From contig JXTC01000112.1 of NCBI GenBank assembly GCA_002914845.1, positions 134,337 to 198,336 on the forward strand: a DNA stretch of 64,000 nt. The letters are read 5' to 3'. Within the stretch, counting starts at the first letter, position 1, and each line of letters opens with the position of its first letter. Shown one piece after another: positions 12,540-24,326 of the stretch. The notes under the pieces were generated by a model. That model ran no database searches. It was not told the DNA's origin and saw only the letters and a program-made list of their open reading frames with translations. This DNA comes from Trema orientale (lineage: Eukaryota > Streptophyta > Magnoliopsida > Rosales > Cannabaceae). Position numbers and translations under genes: made by a program.

Positions 12540-13562
12540 GTTATTGCTAGGCAAAACAAGCTCTTCACCTAGTTCCATCCCACTTAAACAACCTACACCA
12601 AGTGCTCTAGATTTAATCCAGTGGAAGCATTAAGTAAAGAAAGATAAGTTGAATTTAGATAATAATCACACAAGCTCGGATTATCTTTTAACCTAGAGCA
12701 TGTTATTCATCATAACTAAACTAGTTCTAATTTTCTAGTAGTAATCAAAATATCTAAACAATTATAGATTTAGAATTTCAACCTAGCATATAATCTCTAT
12801 CATATTCAATTGGTTGTACACGTAAACAAAGCAAAATAGAAATAATAAACTAATAATCATAGGAGAATATAACAATTTTGAATAAACAATCAATGCATAT
12901 AAAATCTAGAAAATTAAAGAACAATCATGTTTAGGATTTAAAATCACCCTCAACCTAACCTAAATCATAAATTAACATATATACAAGAATAAATACTAAG
13001 AACACCATGCTAGAATAACAAAACAAGAGAAAAAAGAGAAGAAAAATAAGAAGAACATAGTAGACAGCTCTGATGTGCACTCTCAGCCTCCAAGCTCTTC
13101 TTTCCACTTTAATTCTCTCTTTTTCGATCCTCTAAGGTATTTAGGTGGGTTTTAGAATGAATGAATATAAGTTAGAGAGACTTTTTTTATAGGGTAGGAG
13201 GGCTTAGAGTCGTGCTTAAATGGTTTTCCAAAGCTGGAGGGGTCAAAAACCCTCTAAAAGGCTACTTTCTCGATTTCTAGCACTGCAGCACTGGAGTTTT
13301 GGCGCTGTGACACTAGCTCTCTAGCGAATTTCTCAGTTTTTGTAAAAATACCACTTTTTAGGTCGATTTTTAGATTTTTAACATCTTTCAGCTCAGACTT
13401 TAGAATTTTAATCTGTTTCAACTTGATTTCAGCTTCTTTTTATTCCTTTACCTTCAAAATACCTACAAAAACACAAGAACAACATAAAACATAAAAATAA
13501 TAATAAAGCAACTAAAGTAAGTGTAGAAAGTAATCAATTAATAGTGCAGATATGCACTTATC
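12540..13562 (-). repeat. Probable LTR or LARD-type retroelement remnant
   Basis: Read on the minus strand the sequence starts TGATAAGTGCATATCTGCAC and continues through a stretch rich in TTTGTAGGTATTTTGAAGG. This is the usual look of the start of long, non-coding gypsy-related or LARD LTRs in plants. The left limit and the target duplication were not found. It has no coding content. Confidence 0.35.
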
Positions 13563-13916
13563 AATTTTGAGTAAGTTTTTTTTTTTTCGCTAGAGGATGG
13601 TTTGAAATAAAATTTAGAATTGTTATTTATAGCAAAACAAGAAACTTATCTGGATTATTACTTGCCCTAATGCATCAAATAAGAAATTATACTTAGTGTA
13701 GTATTGATAAGAATCTTATCAGCTTTACACTTTCCCTAATACTCGTCAAATTGGAACTTGCTCCAATGCATCTAGATAAAATATTGAACTTGGTGAAATA
13801 TTGATAAGAATCATATCAACTTTATCAGTATTATACTTTCCTAAATATTCGTAAGAAAAAAGAAAAAAAAAATATATCCAAAATGGTCTACCATTGTGCA
13901 AACTATTCACCAACTA

Positions 13917-14305
13917 CAAGGTCAGAAGAAAAAATATTTTGCCATCAAATATGAAGGTTGTAGAAAAGACATATAATGTGCCTTTGGAGTTCTCCAATCA
14001 CGGTTCATAGTTTTAACAGGACCAACACTTCTTTTTTTTTTAAAAAAAATGTGTTACATGACATAGTGACTGCATACATTATTATGCAGAATATGATAAT
14101 CGAGCATGAATGTGATCTTGATGCACCAATTCAAGATGTGAGAGAAGCACCAGCACCAAAAGTAGAAATGGTATTAGATAAAAATATAAAATATCATCAA
14201 TTTATTTCTCGTCATAAATAAATCAAGGATAAATATACTCACGTTGCGCTTCATAATGCACTAATTAATCATCTATAGGAGGAGTATACTAATTCAAATG
14301 GTTAA
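13917..14305 (+). pseudogene. PIF/Harbinger (Plant_tran) transposase, 3' fragment
   Basis: The frame starting at 13917 reads QGQKKKYFA, then GCRKDI, a stop, and CAFGVLQSRF. After a frame change it continues IIMQNMIIEHECDLDAPI and ends at the stop at 14303-14305. These blocks match the C-terminal part of plant PIF/Harbinger DDE transposases (Plant_tran family), where GCRKDVERAFGVLQSRF and MHNMIIEDERD are conserved. At least two in-frame stops, a T-rich insertion near 14030 and the lack of the catalytic N-terminal part make it non-functional. Downstream, GGGGATGCCC followed by TAA at 14731-14743 looks like the element's right inverted terminus plus a TAA target copy. No matching left terminus was seen. 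Confidence 0.75.
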
Positions 14306-14743
14306 GTGAACATCGATATCTATTTTTCATATTTGTATTTATGTTTAATTATTAAATATAGTGTTTTGGGTTTCAATGTAATTTTTTTTAATATAAATTT
14401 GTTTTTAAATAATATGTTAATAGTAAATTGGTAATTTCAGTTAATAAAATATAATTTATTAATCTATTAGTTTCTACAATTCTGTTAAATAATAAAACAT
14501 ATTATTGGATCAATACATGAAAAAAATTTATATATGGGTATTATTGATGAAATAGATAATAGTAGAGAATTAGAAAAAAAGTTATATAAAAAGTAGATAA
14601 AAAGGAATATACAAGGAATATTATTTTTTGGTGTTAGAAATAGTGTAATGAGTTGGAGATGAAATTACTATTTGATATGATAATTACGATAAAATGGTAT
14701 AAAAGTTACACTGTTTTGGTGTAAATGGTTGGGGATGCCCTAA
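14306..14743 (+). mobile_element. 3' end of Harbinger-type element
   Basis: AT-rich sequence following the transposase remnant runs to GGTTGGGGATGCCC, ending at 14740, with TAA at 14741-14743. PIF/Harbinger elements have short inverted ends of this form and 3-bp TTA/TAA target duplications. The left end is missing. Confidence 0.45.
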
Positions 14744-14876
14744 GCCTTCACGCTGTATCGTTTCATAAATGTTGTCACCATTAGTGATACTATGGGCTTG
14801 TTTGTTAATAGTTAAAAAAATTATTTTTGTGTTTATTTATTTAGAAAGTTAGAAAATAAAATAGAAAATGCATTTC

Positions 14877-15932
14877 GAAAGTTTCTCTTTTTTTAGGTAC
14901 TGCTTTAGGGTTTGTTTTTTTTTTTTTTCAATCATTTAAACTATTCATATTCTCATTCTATTTGGGTGGTGGTTTGTTTCAATAATTATAGGTTTTTTTT
15001 TTATTCCAATAGTCCATTTAAATATGTATCGTTTTAACAATTCAGTTTTTTCATTCGAATGACATATTCTTTAAAATTACCATTAGAATGAATTTTTTAT
15101 TCTTTAAATAAGAATGGAACTTAAGGGCTTATTTTTGAATGTTATATTCCAATGTCTCTAATTTAAATTATAACTCAAGCCCATTTCAATTATAACGTAA
15201 TCCCAAACAAGATGAACACTATTTTGTTTTTTTGGTTTATGACACAAATGGTCCCTGAACTATCAAACTCGTGGCAAATTGGTCCTAAAAGTTTCAATTG
15301 TGGCAATTAAGCCTTTGAATTTTTCAATTTGAAGTAATTTAGTTTCTAGACTGTCTAATTTACAACCTGTTATCAAATTCATGGACAAAAACACACATGN
15401 GAAAGTTTCTCTTTTTTTAGGTACTGCTTTAGGGTTTGTTTTTTTTTTTTTTTCAATCATTTAAACTATTCATATTCTCATTTCCATTTGGGTGGTGGTT
15501 TGTTTCAATAATTATAGGTTTTTTTTTTTTTTTTCATTCCAATGGTCCATTCAACTATGTATCGTTTTAACAATTCAGTTTTTTCATTCGAATGATATAT
15601 TCTTTAAAATTACCATTAGAATGAATTTTTTATTCTTTAAATAAGAATGGAACTTAAGGGGTTATTTTTGAATGTTATGTTCCAATGTCTCTAATTTAAA
15701 TTATAACTCAAGCCCATTTCAATTATAACATAATCCCAAACAAGATGAACACTATTTTGTTTTTTTGGTTTATGGCACAAATGGTCCCTGAACTATCAAA
15801 CTCGTGGCAAATTGGTCCTAAAAGTTTCAATTGTGGTAATTAAGCCTTTGAATTTTTCAATTTGAAGTAATTTAGTTTCTAGACTGTCTAATTTACAACC
15901 TGTTATCAAATTCATGGACAAAAACACACATG
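14877..15932. repeat. Direct duplication of about 525 bp separated by a single N
   Basis: Unit 1 (14877-15399) and unit 2 (15401-15932) are almost identical over their whole length; both start GAAAGTTTCTC and end AAACACACATG. Differences are mostly T-run lengths and a few substitutions. They are separated only by an ambiguous base at 15400. Exact abutment on an N suggests an unmerged overlap in the assembly, though a true tandem duplication is possible. Confidence 0.85.
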
Positions 15933-16380
15933 AAGAGTATCTTGTAGCATCTAAAAAATTTGGAAATTTCCAACATAAAAATGAATAATGAGAGAAAATT
16001 TTTCTTTAAATTTATAGTTCCAAGAATCCTAAAAAAATGTGAAAAAATACACATGAGGAGCATATTGTATCATCTAATTTAAAGATAAATAAACTGAATA
16101 AAAGAATTTAAAGAGAAAGAAAGATGCATTTTTCACATTTTGTAAGGATTCTTGAAACTGTAAATTTAGAGAAAATTTTTCTCTCATTGTTCATTTACCA
16201 AATTTTTTAGATGCTGTCATGTGCCCTTCACGTATATTTTCGATCAAATATTAAACAATAACTTGCAAATACATGACTAAATTATGTCTAATAAATGAGA
16301 AAATTTAAAGATTTAGTTGTTATCATTGAAACTTTGAGGACCCACTTCGTATTGGATGCTTTAGAGATAATTTGTGCCAT
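15768..16380. mobile_element. Long inverted-repeat (foldback) element
   Basis: The left arm begins near TGGCACAAATGGTCCCTG and the right arm ends near ATAATTTGTGCCA. When the right arm is reversed, the two align for a long way with many mismatches. They share a GTCCTNAAAGTTTCAAT block, a TTAAATTTTC-type block, and further in a GAGAAAATTTTTCT block on both sides of the centre. A partial third copy of the left arm lies at 58966-59180. No protein is encoded; both open frames across the arms are by-products of the same repeat. Confidence 0.6.
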
Positions 16381-16519
16381 TAACCATTATTTCATTTACT
16401 ACATTCATTCTTCTCCGAAACTTACCCTGTTTGTTACGAGGTTTGGAAAGTTTAAACCCCAGGAAAATAAACACCGTGTGGTTCACTTTCCCAGCGAAGG
16501 GGCTAAAATGAAACCCAAA

Positions 16520-16811
16520 CAGAAGTGTGGTTTTCAGATGCCCGGGATCTGAAACACCACGCATTGAAAAAGAAGAAAGAAAGGGTTCCGGAGCTAGTTT
16601 TGTCTCCCTCCTCTCCCGATACTTGCTCTCCATCGCTATGCCTCCCTCGAACGGTTCCTACACCAAAGCGGCCATCACGTCCCTGCTGAGCCATCATCAT
16701 CTTGCCGGCGTCGCACCATCTCAGTACCAGGGTCGCACCTTCCAAGCCCTTGCTTCCTAAATTGCAGATTCCTCATCTTTGCTAATAGCACTCCTAAAGA
16801 CGAATTGGTTG
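16520..16811 (+). other. Possible first exon upstream of PIG-M, unidentified
   Basis: This GC-richer stretch differs sharply from the repeat to its left. A 40-codon frame starts at the ATG at 16639 and ends at a stop near 16759; its product (MPPSNGSYTKAAIT onward) is one I do not recognise. A good donor, TTG|GTAAG, follows at 16811/16812. It could be an untranslated leader with a short upstream frame for the PIG-M transcript, or a remnant of another gene. Confidence 0.3.
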
Positions 16812-17169
16812 GTAAGAAATTTTTACGGCTTCATTTGTATTTCGGTATTTTTCAAGTATTTCTTTACATATATCCCGAATTAAGTGAGGATTTTTTTTTT
16901 TTTTTTAAAATATTCATCTTCTGACTGAATCTTATGTGTGTTTTTTGTTAATAGATGTGAATCAAAGCTATTGTTTTTCTAGAGTTATTTGTTTATCTCT
17001 GTTTCAGTTATTCAACAAGACTATTTCAACCTGTTTTGAGTCTAAGTCGGATTTGGGTGATCCTTGCCCTATTAGTTTGAAACGCATCCAGTGAATATTA
17101 TTCTTGCTCTCTTTTGAATGTGATATGTAGCAAAAGATTTTTCTGGAGAGCTTCTAAACTTCGTAATAC

Positions 17170-17291
17170 TAAAATGAGTACATTGGTGCGTCTCTCTCTT
17201 CAGTCTCCCAAGCCCATCTCTGTCTGCAATCTCCCAGGCCTACACCTCCATCTCTTCGGAATCTCTTAGCCTCCATTTTTGCTTTGAACAG
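17170..17291 (+). other. Candidate 5' untranslated exon of PIG-M
   Basis: A CT-rich stretch typical of plant leaders ends at a donor, AACAG|GTAAATC (17291/17292), followed by a (CT)n run at 17298-17324. The PIG-M coding exon starts 1.5 kb further on, right after an acceptor (TTTCCAG at 18770-18776) and only four bases before its ATG. At least one upstream non-coding exon is therefore required, and this is the best candidate. Between them (17300-18776) I see intron-like AT-rich sequence and a MITE-like repeat near 18240-18660. Confidence 0.45.
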
Positions 17292-18780
17292 GTAAATCTC
17301 CTCTCTCTCTCTCTCTCTCTCTCTGATGATCTCGATATCCCCTTTATATGAGAAATTTTGTCTTTAATGTTGGATCTCCCTCTAACCAGTTAGAGATTAT
17401 AGGCTTTGTTTAAGAAATTGGACTACGGAATTGGGTATAACTCTTGGGTTTTTACCTAAAACTTTTTTGTCCTTGCTATATCGTATATGTTTCTGTGTAT
17501 AGATGGGTAGTTATATATGGTTTTGATTATGGAAGATGTACGTTGTGTTTTATAGTCTCTTCTATGTTCTTATTCTCTGCTTGTTTTGTTGGTGGTGGCA
17601 GTGACGATCAAGAGTAAACTTAATGGTCATGTCCTGTCAAAATAAAACATATTTGCTAGCTGGTTTATACTTTCTAGAGAGTATTACTATACCAATCAAG
17701 AGAAATCACATTTAGCTTAGTTTGCTTATTCATTTTAGTATTCTAACAGGAAATTTCCATTTGCTGGTATTTTGCGGGTTTTACAGACTGAATTTAGAAG
17801 CCTTCCACTGTTGTTTAATGATACATGGAATGCAGTTCGTGAACTAACAGTAGCAAGTAACTTTCTCTACCAGTTCTACTGCTAAATTTTGCCAATATCG
17901 TTCAATTAGTAGAGTTATGCTTCTTTAATACTTACTATCTTTTGTTCCTGGTCTACAATTTCTGCAAGTATGTGCTTACTTCCCTTCATTGTGTTTTATT
18001 TTTGCATGAGTATGTTAGGAAGTGTACGTTAGGAACTTTTTCCTTTTTGGTCTTAATCTTTCTTTTCATTCTTTTTAGTTCCATCTAGTGCTAAGCCACA
18101 TAAATTGAATAAAAAAAAACGAGTTTGTTACATTGCTATCTATTCTTTAATAACTTATTGCTGACTTTTCTTGAGTTTAGAATGATAGGAAAAACAATAC
18201 TTAATTTTGAGATTTTTAACATAATGGCACAGTTACATCGCTGTAATCGTAATCGGAATAAATAAAAAGAGAAATGAATGGGAATGAAATAGAAGAGTAT
18301 GTGAATCATTATTTGTAGTATGTTGTTTACTTAAAACTAATAGCAATGGGAATCGTATTCATTAATGAGAATGTGTTATATTTACTAAATTGTCCTTTGA
18401 AATGCATGTACGATTTAAAGTAGATAGATTTTTTAGGGTAAAATTGTATTTTATAATTTTAATAATTATAAAAGAGAAAATGAGTGTTTACGGGTAATCA
18501 GACTCCTTAGGGTGTTGGTGGGGAAGTATTCTCATTCTTTTCTCCTAGATTTGTGTGGGCCCCACATATTTTCTCCTTTCCCATATTTTAGTAAATCTTT
18601 GTATGGGAATCATTACCTCATATACTATTCCCATTACTCTTTAGTAAATATGCCATAAATGTCTCTTCACAAGTATAAGGACTTTTCCTTTTTAGCATAA
18701 ATGTTTCTGGCTTATGGAACAAGCAAAACTAATTCGCTGAATATAGGTGTTACCGGTCTCATCATTTGTTTTCCAGACCA

Positions 18781-21010
18781 ATGGCATTCGTGAGCTTTAG
18801 TACTCTTATCATTCTCTCAGCAATCTTCAGGGTCATTCTGATCTTATATGGAGAGTGGCAAGACACCCACATGGAGGTGAGGTACACAGATGTTGATTAC
18901 CTCGTCTTCTCAGATGCTGCTTCTCTAATGGCATCTGGGAAGTCTCCCTTTCAGAGATCTACATACAGATACTCACCGTTGCTTGCATTTTTGCTTACGC
19001 CCAATTCACTTATACATCGCTCATGGGGCAAATTCCTTTTCTCAGCTTCAGGTACACTGAGAAATATACTTTACCTAAGTGACTTTCTCCCACCTGTAAG
19101 GCACGCAAATTTCTCATAGATTATTTGTTTTGAAAAATTGCAGATTTGCTTGTGGGTTTCTTCATACGTACTATTTTGAAGCTGCGTGGGGTTCCTGACA
19201 ATCTATCTATTCTTTCCGTGGTCTGTTGGCTCTTCAATCCTTTCACCTTTACTATTGGGACCCGCGGAAACTGTGAGCCAGTGGTTTGTGCCATGATTCT
19301 TTGGATCATTATATGTCTCATGAATGGTGTAAGTTTCACTCTTATTACCCTGTATTTGTTTCTCTCTATCGAAATATATGCCATAGAAAGTAATACATTT
19401 TCTTCAGAACTTGTTCCACCTTCTAGTTTGTGTATGTTTTCTTGTACTAAAACAGAAAGAGTTCTATAAGTCGTTAAAACTAAGGATCTTTGCAACCTTC
19501 CTTGTGATATAATACGTGATTATTCTAAAATAGCTTCATTATTTGTTTACTTTTAGAATGCCACATAGTAATGAGTTCTATACTTTTTCAAAGCCTGAAT
19601 ATAGTTTTTACTTATTACCGACTGGACGGTGCGGCTTTTATATCTGAGGTTTGAGAATCACTTAATAGGTATCTATTGATGCTGAGAATGAAAGTCTTTA
19701 GTTGACATTATATATGACATGGCATTGTTGTAGTATTTCTTGACAGTAATGGTGTGGTGCTTACATATTATTTGTCAAGAAAGGAATGAAATATTATTCT
19801 TATTCCAATGTTTACTGTCCAATCAAGGAAACTCCCTTGCATTCTGTGGGCATTAGCAAGTTCTTTAAATAGCACTGCTTCTAATGATGATTGTTGCATC
19901 TTTCACCAACATGCATCTTACTCCATATGATTTTGTTTACTTTTGCAACAGGACGTGTTTTACAAGCTGCATTTTGGTATGGGCTCATTGTCCACTTCAG
20001 AATCTACCCCATTATATATGCACTTCCCATTCTTTTGATTCTTGATCTGCAAGTCTTTCAATCTGGTTGCCGGCCTGATCTTCAGAGCTGGAGTCATATT
20101 GAACAGAACTCATCTCAACGATCATGTATTATGAGAGTGGCTCATCCATGGATCCTTATGAGAAGTGTACTAACAAAGGAGAGAATTATTTTTGGCTTAG
20201 TTTCTGGGTCTGTATTCTTCTTTTGTACTGCCTTTTTCTATCATTTATATGGGTGGGATTTCCTGCATGAGGCCCTACTATATCACCTCACCCGTACAGA
20301 TCCAAGGCATAACTTTTCTGTTTATTTTTATCACATCTACCTCCAGTACGAGCATGAACTCCTGATTACGGAGAAGGTCATCTCATTTTTGCCTCAGTTT
20401 ATAGTTCAGCTTGTTCTTATTTTGAGTTTTGCTCAAGACCTCCCGTTCTGCTTCTTTGTGCAGACAGTGGCCTTTGTGGCATTCAACAAGGTTTGTTTAA
20501 TCATCACCAGTCATCCTTTTCTTAAGGAATTAAAAATTTAATAGTACCTAAATCCGACTAAGTTCAGCTGTTTCTTATTCTATTTTCTTAGTAAAGGTTT
20601 CGTTTTAAATTTTATAGCAATTAATGGTTGTTTGAAAGAACAGGGTTATCATCGACCATAAGATCTAAATTCTAATGCTCCTGGCTGACTGTTGACAGGT
20701 GATAACAGCTCAATACTTTGTATGGTTCTTTTGTCTTTTGCCTCTGGTGCTGCCTTGGAGCAGTATGAAACTTAAGTGGAAAGGCCTTTCGTGTGGAATC
20801 ATGTGGGTAGGAGCTCAGCTTCACTGGTTGATGTGGGGCTATTTTCTCGAGTTTAAGGGAAAGAATGTCTTTCTTCAACTATGGATGGCCAGTATCTTAT
20901 TTCTAGCAGCAAATACCTATCTTCTTGTTTCAGTCATTCACTATCACAGGTACTCTCCTGTTTTCACTCGACTGGGAACTACTGACGATGATGCAAAGAA
21001 AGTCAGATGA
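18781..21010 (+). CDS. PIGM: GPI mannosyltransferase 1 (PIG-M / PEANUT1-type)
   Basis: The predicted enzyme adds the first, alpha-1,4-linked mannose from dolichol-phosphate mannose to the GPI precursor in the ER lumen. It is the catalytic subunit of GPI-MT I. Coding exons are 18781-19051, 19144-19326, 19952-20490 and 20699-21010. Phases agree and give 434 residues, close to the family's usual length. The first luminal loop holds [13 protein letters not shown] with the DXD motif at residues 37-39, followed by a YRYSPLLA block. Other conserved stretches are [14 protein letters not shown] and [19 protein letters not shown], and about eight or more hydrophobic segments follow. I chose the ATG at 18781 because an acceptor lies four bases upstream, so the ATG at 18766 is intronic. 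The third exon uses a GTGTAAG donor at 19327. The gene ends 737 bp from the CASP-like gene, tail-to-tail. The enzyme's function is family knowledge; the exon model is my reading. Confidence 0.92.
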
Positions 21011-21747
21011 TGGAATAAGCTGACACATTGAAGAGTTCACCGAGAATTTCCTTTTTTCAGTCTGTAGTAACTAAATTCACTTATATACATGCTTTTGCTA
21101 TTGTTTCTTTTCTGTCAGTTTTGGTTATTCAGAACAAGTTTTTGTTTTGCACTATAATTTGTTTGTGCTGGTAATATGAAACTTAATTGGGATGAACCGT
21201 ATTTGTCGTTTATCCTCCCTCCGTAGGCAAGCTTTGCTTAACCACGTTCGCAGCTTGCATGTTATTATGCCTTCTTTAAGGTAGAGTTTATAGTTTATAC
21301 AGTGGCTCTTTTACGTATCCAAAAACCAAGATTTGTAAAAGTGGGGTTAGGATTGATTTCCACTAATTTGGTGTGGGGCTGGACTCATCGTGATTCGTGG
21401 GTATGCCATCCAGAGATGCATGGACCTTTGTGGCTTTGTTCTCATCCGATTTCTCTCGTGACTTGAACTTTAGCTATCGTCCTATCTATAATAGTTGAAT
21501 CATTTCACGGATTCTCAGAAGGTGATCAAAATGCTATAAAAGAAAAACTATGTAAAACCCTGAAAGCAAAACATATACTTTGAAAAGTCGTACATATTAC
21601 ATAGGATGGACTATAATTAAAGCAAGAACCTACTGGTTTGGTTTTAGGAATACAAAGTACATTCTATTATTTAAGGTATCCTACATAAACATAACGCGAG
21701 CTTGCTGTTGATTTTCTAATGAACTCGTAGATTGGAGTTGAGAAGAT
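21011..21747. other. Intergenic 3' flanks of PIG-M and the CASP-like gene
   Basis: This region holds the 3' untranslated stretches of two convergent genes. I see no further coding frame or repeat. Confidence 0.6.
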
Positions 21748-22883
21748 CTATGGTTTTTTCAGGAGAAGTGGATCTAAGACTGTGTGCATTGCATGCAGAA
21801 GAAGCCCCATGTATATAATTACTCCAATAAATCCAGCAATTAAAGCTCCTTTAACATGGTCACAATAGTTTGGAACTTGGCCACATATCGGTAACCAACC
21901 TGCGTAGGTGTTGCCTTTCTTTCCCACATAAGCAATTGCCAAGGCCGCTGAGATGCTTGAGCCGAGCAACATGGTGAACACCTGGCCAAAATTTAAAAGC
22001 CAAATAATTGGTTGTAAAACTTTTCGTTATGATCATAAACTTGAAACTTCACCGAAGGATTAACGATCTAAACAATAATAAATAAGCACGTAATGCTCTC
22101 TCTCGCTTTCAAACCATCCTAAAATGCAAGTAGCGGTAACATTTTTTCTAGGAGAAGTTGAATAGAAGTATTGGCAGAGAAAGGATTTTGTAGGTAGGCT
22201 ATTTAACCAGGAATTGAACCAATTACCAACGTAAGGATTAGATCATTTGATTAAGCAAAGTCGTAAGAAATAACCGTATTCGTTGTAACTCTAAAATTTC
22301 TTCAATTTAGGAGTTTTTGATTAGTCATAGTATAGCTAGTTAGTTTTTGTTTCACATATTAAAATGTACACTCTCGAATATTTTAAACCGCATTATTACA
22401 GTAGTTGTTTATTACCCTGAAGAAATAAGATATAATACCATGAAATTACAAAAGATTTTGAAGTAAACAGTCAGGCAATTGCATTATAATACTTACCAAA
22501 TCCAAGGCAATGACTAGACGCCAAAGCAAACTCTCCGAAGGAAGGAAAAGAACAAGAAACCCGTAGACACTCACGATAGCATTTGCAATCATGAAGTACC
22601 TAGAAACCAACTTCTTTAGCAATTACAAAATCAATATACAAGTAACAATAATCATGCAAGAAACAAGCTAGCCATGGAAAGTTACAAGGCATATGAAAAA
22701 GAAAGAGTTCAATACGTAGGAGACTTACTTAAAAGCTGGTGTTTGTGAATACTTGGCCTCAAAAGAGATGGCTAAGAAGCTGGCATTCTCATGGCTCGTA
22801 GCCATAACGATGGTGGCAGAAAGTGTGGCAGCGAATGCCGCGAGCCTCACCAGAAGCAAGGCAAGCCTCTTTATCTTGGCCAT
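21748..22883 (-). CDS. CASP-like membrane protein (CASPL1 type)
   Basis: CASP-like proteins are four-helix plasma-membrane proteins. The founding CASPs organise Casparian-strip membrane domains, while the role of most CASPL members is unclear. Exons on the minus strand are 22729-22883, 22497-22599 and 21748-21981, giving 163 residues, normal for the family. Helices lie at about 7-28, 53-72, 80-105 and 131-152. Two hallmark charged residues are present: Arg13 in the first helix and Asp85 in the third. The extracellular loops carry ATSHENASF (28-36) and a short Cys-containing segment (Cys119 and Cys126). The N-terminal half ([21 protein letters not shown]) most resembles the CASPL1C group. It lies head-to-head with riboflavin synthase, with 1.4 kb between the start codons. 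All splice sites are GT-AG and all phases close. Confidence 0.92.
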
Positions 22884-23846
22884 GGCAACTCCACAATGGA
22901 AATGGGGTTAAGCGATGAAAGACTGGGGGTTAAATTAATGGTGATGAAGCCAATGGTAGTGATTGGTGAAACTAAAGACACTGAGCAGGTATTGTTAGGA
23001 GAGAAATCTTGGAGGGTGGGATGGTGCACTTGTATCTTTGTACGTCTTTGAGCTTTTGCTTCCTTTTGTTAGTTGAAATTCTCCAACTGCCACCACCACC
23101 GGTTGTATCACCTTTTTTTCCACCTTTTCTGCTATTAGATGTTGAGTAATTGAGCTATCTATTTGTTATCTTTCTTGATTTAGGTAAGGGTAATCATAAG
23201 TGTGATGTTTACAATTGACTATAGGAGTTGGCTTGTTTCATCAGCCTTTTGGAAAAAGTGACACGTGATTATGATAATTTGAATGCTAGCTCCGAAGCTC
23301 ATTAGAAAATTTTACATAGTAGTTAAAAAATATTAAGTAAATTGTCCAAAGTACGTAAATAGCAAATTAGTTTACACTTTTCTGAGTTGAGCTTACCCAT
23401 ATAATTTTCTTTTTACTATTTTCGATTTGTTTTGATATAGAGTTGTGCTAAGAATAATTATAATTGATAAGCTTTTCACCTTTTAGATCTTAATCAATAT
23501 AATGTATTAAAATCATAAGACGAAGAAGACGAAGACGAATAATGAAAGATCATTAATATTTTTTTAATATTTTCCCTTCAATTAATTCAGTATAAATATA
23601 GTACAACGATAAAATGTAGTATAAATGCAAATTGAAATTTTTTAATTTGTAGGCCGTCAAACTAAACCATATTATGTTGAGTGCATAATTACTAAAAATC
23701 AGAAAATTTTTTTTCCCTTTGAACTTCCTAAATGAGTTTATATTTGAGTTGTAAAAATAAATTTAGGTCCAAAAAAATTTATAGTTTAGAAAGGACGTAG
23801 TTTTCATTTTTTGGCTCTAACATAAACAATAGATAGTTATCTATCT
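22884..23846. other. Upstream region of the CASP-like gene
   Basis: This is mostly AT-rich sequence with no convincing coding frame. The 86-codon plus-strand frame at 22791-23051 is the reverse of the CASP-like first exon and its leader, and I do not count it. The stretch forms the left part of the shared upstream space between two divergent genes. Confidence 0.5.
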
Positions 23847-24018
23847 GGGCGCGTCTACAGTAGGGACACCCCTACGTAGGGCTCTGTCTATTCACCGTTG
23901 GATGGGAATCTGTATATAAATAGATTCTCCACAGATTCCCGTTATTCTCCACAGATTCCCATCCAACGATAATTAAGGCATGACCCTACGTAGGGACGCC
24001 CCTACCGTAGCCATCCCC
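23847..24018 (+). mobile_element. Mutator-like foldback MITE, copy 3 (subtype B)
   Basis: The element is 172 bp, from GGGCGCGTCTACAG to GTAGCCATCCCC. It is nearly identical to copy 4 at 29028 over its whole length, including an internal AATTAAGGCATGACCC that breaks the arm symmetry in the same place. The flanks (TATCTATCT left, TATCTTTTA right) match at only about six of nine positions, so its target duplication has decayed or the limits are slightly off. It ends 308 bp before the riboflavin synthase ATG, so it may lie in that promoter. Confidence 0.8.
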
Positions 24019-24326
24019 TATCTTTTATTATCAAGTGGGGAACGTGGGGCATAATATAAATTTCTCAAAAATTCGTACCTAAAATATAAAAACTAAAAAA
24101 TTAAGAGGTACTCCCTTCAAAAAAATAAAAATAAAAATAAAAACCAAAAAAATTGAGAGTCGGCAGGTGGGTTCCTTCTGCCCTGTTTACAAATCAATTC
24201 CAGCGTGTTTTTTTTTTTCCTTTTTTTTTTTGGGAAATCATTTCTAGCGTTTGAAATTTGAATACAAAAATCCCGATCCCAGTACCCCTCTGTAGCAAAA
24301 TTTCCTTCTCCGAATAGGACACAAAA

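Noticed and set aside
18766..18780. Earlier in-frame ATG for PIG-M at 18766
   Set aside because: It lies within the pyrimidine-rich acceptor region (TTTCCAG ends at 18776), so it should be spliced out; the ATG at 18781 is used instead.
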